From HXMU1420-2 sp034670145 (GTDB lineage Bacteria; Pseudomonadota; Alphaproteobacteria; Rhodobacterales; Rhodobacteraceae): a stretch of 64,000 nucleotides of DNA. How positions within the stretch are numbered: position 1 is the stretch's first letter; each line of letters begins with the position of its first letter. The position numbers were made by a program, and so were the translations under genes. The DNA lies in NCBI GenBank assembly GCA_034670145.1, contig JAXMOA010000023.1:1-64000 (forward strand), given 5' to 3'. Positions 60,481 through 64,000 of the stretch are shown here, piece after piece. Below the pieces are notes generated by a model that worked only from the letters and a program-made list of their open reading frames with translations, ran no database searches and was not told the origin of the DNA.

Positions 60481-62212
60481 CCCAACGACATTGGTAGGGC
60501 GCCAATACGATGCCGGGACCATCGGGATCGACAAACTCGCTGGTCAAAAGATCGCTCCAACTTTCGCCAGATATCAGGTTCATGTCACGCGGACTGACGA
60601 TGACTTGTTCGCCCGATACATTGTGGAGCGCAAAAATGGACTGGCTGCGATCAATACTCTGTCTCCAGACCCCAAAAACACGGTCATCCAGGCTCAGCGT
60701 GAACTGAGTCGCATTGGGGTGGAAAGCAGCCTGTTGCGCGCGCAGCCGCAGTCGGGTCGACATTTCGGACAACACACGTGCCTGGTCAGACCCGGGATCG
60801 GCCAAACGGGCCAATAGATCGGGATAGTGCCACCTGTGCCGATTGATCGCGCGGTTCATCCCGCGCCGTACAACCGCATCGTGATCGTTTGGCGTTCCCA
60901 GAAACGAATGGATGTAAAAGGCAGGAATGCCTTCCAGAGACATGACGATGGTTTGAGAGCAGATAAAACGCGCCAGATGCAGTTGGTCTGGGCCCTGAAA
61001 CGTAGCACGCATCGCTTCGAAATAGCCGCAATTGAGCTCGTAAGGTTCTTCTCGACCATCCGGGAGGGTACGCATGGACACCAAGCCGCCCAGGCTTTGT
61101 ACCGTTTCGATCATGCGCTCCTTTTCCTCGGGCGGCAGTAACCCTTCGGCCGGGCGCATACCGATACCATCGTGGCTGGCGGTGAAATTCAGGTAGGCAC
61201 AACCCAATTGTGCCGGGGGCATCGCGGCCTGCCACTCGCGCAAATACCGGGCTGTGCCAGAGTACATCGCGTGCAGGATGAGCGGCGGCAGAGGGAAGTT
61301 GTAAACGGCGTGTGCCTCGTTCCTGTTACCGAAGTAGCTCAGATTTTCGGTGCGGGGCACATTGGTTTCAGTCAGCAAAACCACGGTTTCAGTGGTAAAG
61401 TTGCTGAGCAACCGCAGCAGTTGAACAATTGCGTGGGTCTGGGGCAGATGGATGCAGGTCGTACCAACCTCTTTCCATACAAACGCCACGGCATCGAGCC
61501 GCAGAATTCGCACGCCTTTGTCGATATGCAGTCGAATGATCCGCAGCATCTCCAACAAGACTTCTGGATTGGAGAAATCGAGGTCAACCTGATCATGACT
61601 GAATGTGCACCAGACATGGCGCGCACCCTTGTCAGTGTCGACCTCGCGCAAAAGTGGCGTTGTACGGGGGCGCACAACATCCGACAGATCGTCTGTTGGT
61701 GATGCTTCGAAGAAAAACCGGTCATGCGGGGCGTTGCCCTGCAGGTAATTGTTAAACCAGGAACCCTGGCTGGAAACATGGTTCAGGACCAGATCCGACA
61801 TCAGGTGGAAGTCCTGGGCAATACGGGAGATGTCTGGCCAGTCACCCAATTGCGGGCTGACACTATAGTAGTCGGACACCGCAAAACCGTCATCTGACGT
61901 AAAAGGGAAAAAGGGTAGGATGTGGACCCCGTTCACAACGCCCTTGAAATGGCGGATCAGAAAATCGTGGAGCAGATCCAATGGCTTGTGAGCGCCATCC
62001 TCAACCGAATTGCCATATGTGATGACAACGCTGTCTTTCTCTGACCAAAGCCTGTTTCCCGGCGTGCGGCCCTGTTTGCGCCGGTGGGTGCCATCAGGCC
62101 AAAATGCCTCGACCACGCGTTGAGACAGTTCAGCGTTGTCATGCTCTGGGTAGATCTGGCCGAGAAGGTCGCCAAGTCTGCGGGAAAAGCTGCTGGAGGG
62201 GCTGTGCACCAT
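60458..62212 (-). CDS. GH13 glucosylglycerate phosphorylase (sucrose-phosphorylase-like)
   Basis: The product has 584 residues, a GH13 subfamily 18 phosphorylase. The nucleophile Asp is in LRLDAVAFVWKE, the acid/base Glu in LLTETN, and the third Asp in NFTASHDGIGMRPAEG. The N-terminal HILPFFPFTSDDGFAVSDYY fits the sucrose/glucosylglycerate phosphorylase branch. It would split alpha-glucosylglycerate with phosphate to glucose 1-phosphate and glycerate. The convergent synthase gene argues for glucosylglycerate over sucrose. Synthesis and recovery of one solute are therefore encoded tail to tail. Confidence 0.82.
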   Translation of the reverse strand: MVHSPSSSFSRRLGDLLGQIYPEHDNAELSQRVVEAFWPDGTHRRKQGRTPGNRLWSEKDSVVITYGNSVEDGAHKPLDLLHDFLIRHFKGVVNGVHILPFFPFTSDDGFAVSDYYSVSPQLGDWPDISRIAQDFHLMSDLVLNHVSSQGSWFNNYLQGNAPHDRFFFEASPTDDLSDVVRPRTTPLLREVDTDKGARHVWCTFSHDQVDLDFSNPEVLLEMLRIIRLHIDKGVRILRLDAVAFVWKEVGTTCIHLPQTHAIVQLLRLLSNFTTETVVLLTETNVPRTENLSYFGNRNEAHAVYNFPLPPLILHAMYSGTARYLREWQAAMPPAQLGCAYLNFTASHDGIGMRPAEGLLPPEEKERMIETVQSLGGLVSMRTLPDGREEPYELNCGYFEAMRATFQGPDQLHLARFICSQTIVMSLEGIPAFYIHSFLGTPNDHDAVVRRGMNRAINRHRWHYPDLLARLADPGSDQARVLSEMSTRLRLRAQQAAFHPNATQFTLSLDDRVFGVWRQSIDRSQSIFALHNVSGEQVIVSPRDMNLISGESWSDLLTSEFVDPDGPGIVLAPYQCRWVTNQVSV

Positions 62213-62512
62213 GGGTGGGCTTCTCTGGATTGGGGCGTTCGGAGGAACTCTGTTTTGTTATTAAACAGAAAATGCCTGCAATGTCGGCGCATCACCACCG
62301 CAATGTTTGCATGTCGCACGGATGTGCACAAAATTTGATCACTGATGTAGATGCTCAGCGGTGGACCGGTCGTCCGGTTGCCAGGGAATACTGCGAAAAC
62401 CGAAACCAACGGGCATGTGAATAGCACCGTAGTGTTCCTTGCCCCCGATGCTTCAAGGCAAAGATCACGATTGGTACTTTATCAAAATCGCGAACATAGC
62501 TGCGCTAGGTCT
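62213..62512 (-). promoter_or_regulatory. Control region of the phosphorylase gene
   Basis: A 300-bp gap with no gene. An AT-rich stretch holds the dyad CTGTTTTGTTATTAAACAG at 62267-62285 (arms CTGTTT/AAACAG), about 60 bp upstream of the phosphorylase start. It could be an operator for a LacI-like regulator. The remaining part, up to the channel gene stop, shows nothing recognisable. Confidence 0.3.
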
Positions 62513-64000
62513 TCAGCCTGTTGCAGGCAGATCAGCCTCGATTGCACGCGAGGCCGCGGCACCTATCGCCTGTTCCCGTTCGCTCGGACCTGCCTCTTCG
62601 CTGACACGAACTGTCACCTCCCGATTGGCAAATCGTATACCGGCCTCTTCAAAGGCTGCGCGAATGCGATGCAAAAGCTCCCGTCGGATGGTAAACTGCT
62701 TTCCGGGAACGGCTGTGAATTTGACCCGCAGGATCATCGCAGAATCCTCCATCTGGATGACGCCCTGAGATTTCGGGGGTGCCAGAAGCCCGTCGCCGAG
62801 TACTTCATCTGCCATAAGCTCTGCGCCAAGCCGTTTGATAATCTTCTTGACCTGCTGAGGGTCTGTATCGAACGTCAAGCGCAGCGGCAGTTTCATGATC
62901 ACCCAGTCGCGGGAGTAGTTTGTAAGGGCTGATATGTCGCCAAAGGGGATCGTATGCACCGCGCCAAGATGGTGGCGCAGTTGAAGGCTGCGCACGGATA
63001 TCCGCTCGACCGTGCCTTTGACGCTGCCAAGGTCGATGTATTCACCGCGCCGAAAAGCATCATCAATCAGAAAGAACACACCAGAAACGACGTCCTTGAC
63101 CAAAGTCTGAGCGCCAAAGCCGATGGCAAGACCAAGTACACCGGCACCAGCCACCAAGGGCGCCACATTGACCCCCAAGCTTGAAAGAGCGGAAAAAAGA
63201 CAGACGATTGCAATCAGGGCAACAGCAGTTGAACGCATGAGTGGCAGCAGTGTCGCGGTTCGACTGGCCCCCAGACCGCCTTCTGCGTCGCCACTTTCCT
63301 CATCACCTTGCGATGGCTTTTCGGCAGCAAGCCGGATGTCAATGGCTGTACGGGCGAAATCCCAGATGGCCCAACCGACAAGGGCTGTCAGCCCGACATT
63401 GATCGCCGCCTGAAGCCATTGTTCGGCAGGTCCGCCAGCCTGCAAGGATGCTGAATCCAATCCAAATATTGCAAGGATCATGATCATACCCGCCGCAACG
63501 AAAAACGCGCGCAGCGTCCGGCGGATTGCGCCCGTGATCTCCGAACTCAAATCCTGTGCCCGCAGGTAATGGACGGCGATTCTGTAAACAGTCCACAAAC
63601 CCATCAGAACCAACTGCATCTTGAGGACCATTCCGGCCATAACGTCGATATCTGAACTCAGCAACGCACCTGCGGTGAACACCACCCAAGTGGCAAACAG
63701 ACCAACGCCGATCAGCGTGAACCAATTGCGCACAAGCATGTTGACAAAACCCGCCTCGTCCTGCCCAGGCAACAGATCGGACGTTGCGCGATAAATTGCG
63801 AAAAAGCCAACCAGAGCAGAGATGATCCACACAATGCCAAGAAGAAGGCTGAACAAATCCGGCGTCCCTTCGGGCGCACCAAAATCAACCATCAAGGCCG
63901 ACGTGTTGGTTTCAAACATCCACAAAGCAGCAATGCCAACAACAACCAAATGCACCAAACGTGTTGCCTCATCATTGATCGCAACCAGCCGATAGCCCGG
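62513..64000 (-). CDS. MscS-family mechanosensitive channel (5' end outside window)
   Basis: The frame is open to the last base of the window, so the start lies beyond it; about 495 residues are visible. Six or so hydrophobic segments precede the MscS pore region LVAGAGVLGLAIGFGAQTLV (Gly/Ala-rich TM3). The beta domain follows with DVVSGVFFLIDDAFRRGEYI and VERISVRSLQLRHHLGAVHT. The C-terminal alpha/beta part has IRRELLHRIRAAFEEAGIRF. It releases solutes on hypo-osmotic shock. It lies on the same strand as, and upstream of, the glucosylglycerate phosphorylase gene. Confidence 0.88.
   Translation of the reverse strand, partial: PGYRLVAINDEATRLVHLVVVGIAALWMFETNTSALMVDFGAPEGTPDLFSLLLGIVWIISALVGFFAIYRATSDLLPGQDEAGFVNMLVRNWFTLIGVGLFATWVVFTAGALLSSDIDVMAGMVLKMQLVLMGLWTVYRIAVHYLRAQDLSSEITGAIRRTLRAFFVAAGMIMILAIFGLDSASLQAGGPAEQWLQAAINVGLTALVGWAIWDFARTAIDIRLAAEKPSQGDEESGDAEGGLGASRTATLLPLMRSTAVALIAIVCLFSALSSLGVNVAPLVAGAGVLGLAIGFGAQTLVKDVVSGVFFLIDDAFRRGEYIDLGSVKGTVERISVRSLQLRHHLGAVHTIPFGDISALTNYSRDWVIMKLPLRLTFDTDPQQVKKIIKRLGAELMADEVLGDGLLAPPKSQGVIQMEDSAMILRVKFTAVPGKQFTIRRELLHRIRAAFEEAGIRFANREVTVRVSEEAGPSEREQAIGAAASRAIEADLPATG

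Overview
The window looks like a chromosomal segment of a marine alphaproteobacterium of the Rhodobacteraceae (Roseobacter group). The evidence is the moderately high GC, the protein flavour of the housekeeping genes (pheS/pheT, rplT/rpmI, pyk, hemC/hemE), and roseobacter-typical accessory families such as VCBS adhesins, Hint-domain secreted proteins, YtoQ and YrhK. No rRNA, tRNA or CRISPR array was recognised.

Layout. (1) 1-4646 is the 3' part of a giant VCBS/cadherin-like surface protein that begins outside the window. (2) 4651-10662 is an insertion-sequence graveyard: a deleted IS5 element, a broken IS6-family element inside argE, an IS21 istB tail, two oppositely oriented IS110 left ends and a tyrosine-recombinase tail. 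It contains an FAD oxidoreductase/HAD pair and a MarR regulator. (3) 10774-18300 is one tight operon: a polyamine/opine-type ABC importer, a polysaccharide-deacetylase-fold hydrolase, two SDR dehydrogenases and an amidase. Its substrate is unknown. It is followed by a truncated isopropylmalate-dehydrogenase-like remnant and an IS6 remnant. (4) 18837-24583 is a branched-chain 2-oxoacid dehydrogenase operon (E3, E2, E1 beta, E1 alpha) led by a small, possibly ACT-like protein, with a divergent Lrp-type regulator. The block is bracketed by a 17-bp inverted repeat. (5) 24686-35387 is a sugar-catabolic locus that matches D-apiose/D-apionate degradation: a GntR regulator, D-apionate lactonase, an SMP-30 lactonase, a ribose-type ABC importer, D-apionate oxidoisomerase and a RuBisCO-like protein. 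The pathway dehydrogenase and kinase are not in the window.

(6) 35441-49265 holds a proline-racemase-family enzyme with replaced catalytic cysteines, YtoQ, pheT and pheS (separated by several genes), transporters (TSUP, MFS, SulP), hydrolases, a PPOX flavoprotein and a Hint-domain protein. (7) 49440-56357 is housekeeping: L20/L35, pyruvate kinase, an N-formylglutamate amidohydrolase, a DUF1244 protein, a fatty-acid desaturase, and divergent hemC and hemE. (8) 56394-64000 has a membrane-anchored glycerophosphodiesterase, a compact glucosylglycerate module (phosphatase, glucosyl-3-phosphoglycerate synthase and a convergent GH13 phosphorylase) and a 5'-truncated MscS-type channel. The glucosylglycerate genes and the mechanosensitive channel together suggest an osmotic-stress neighbourhood.

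All identifications are by eye from sequence; no database search was possible.
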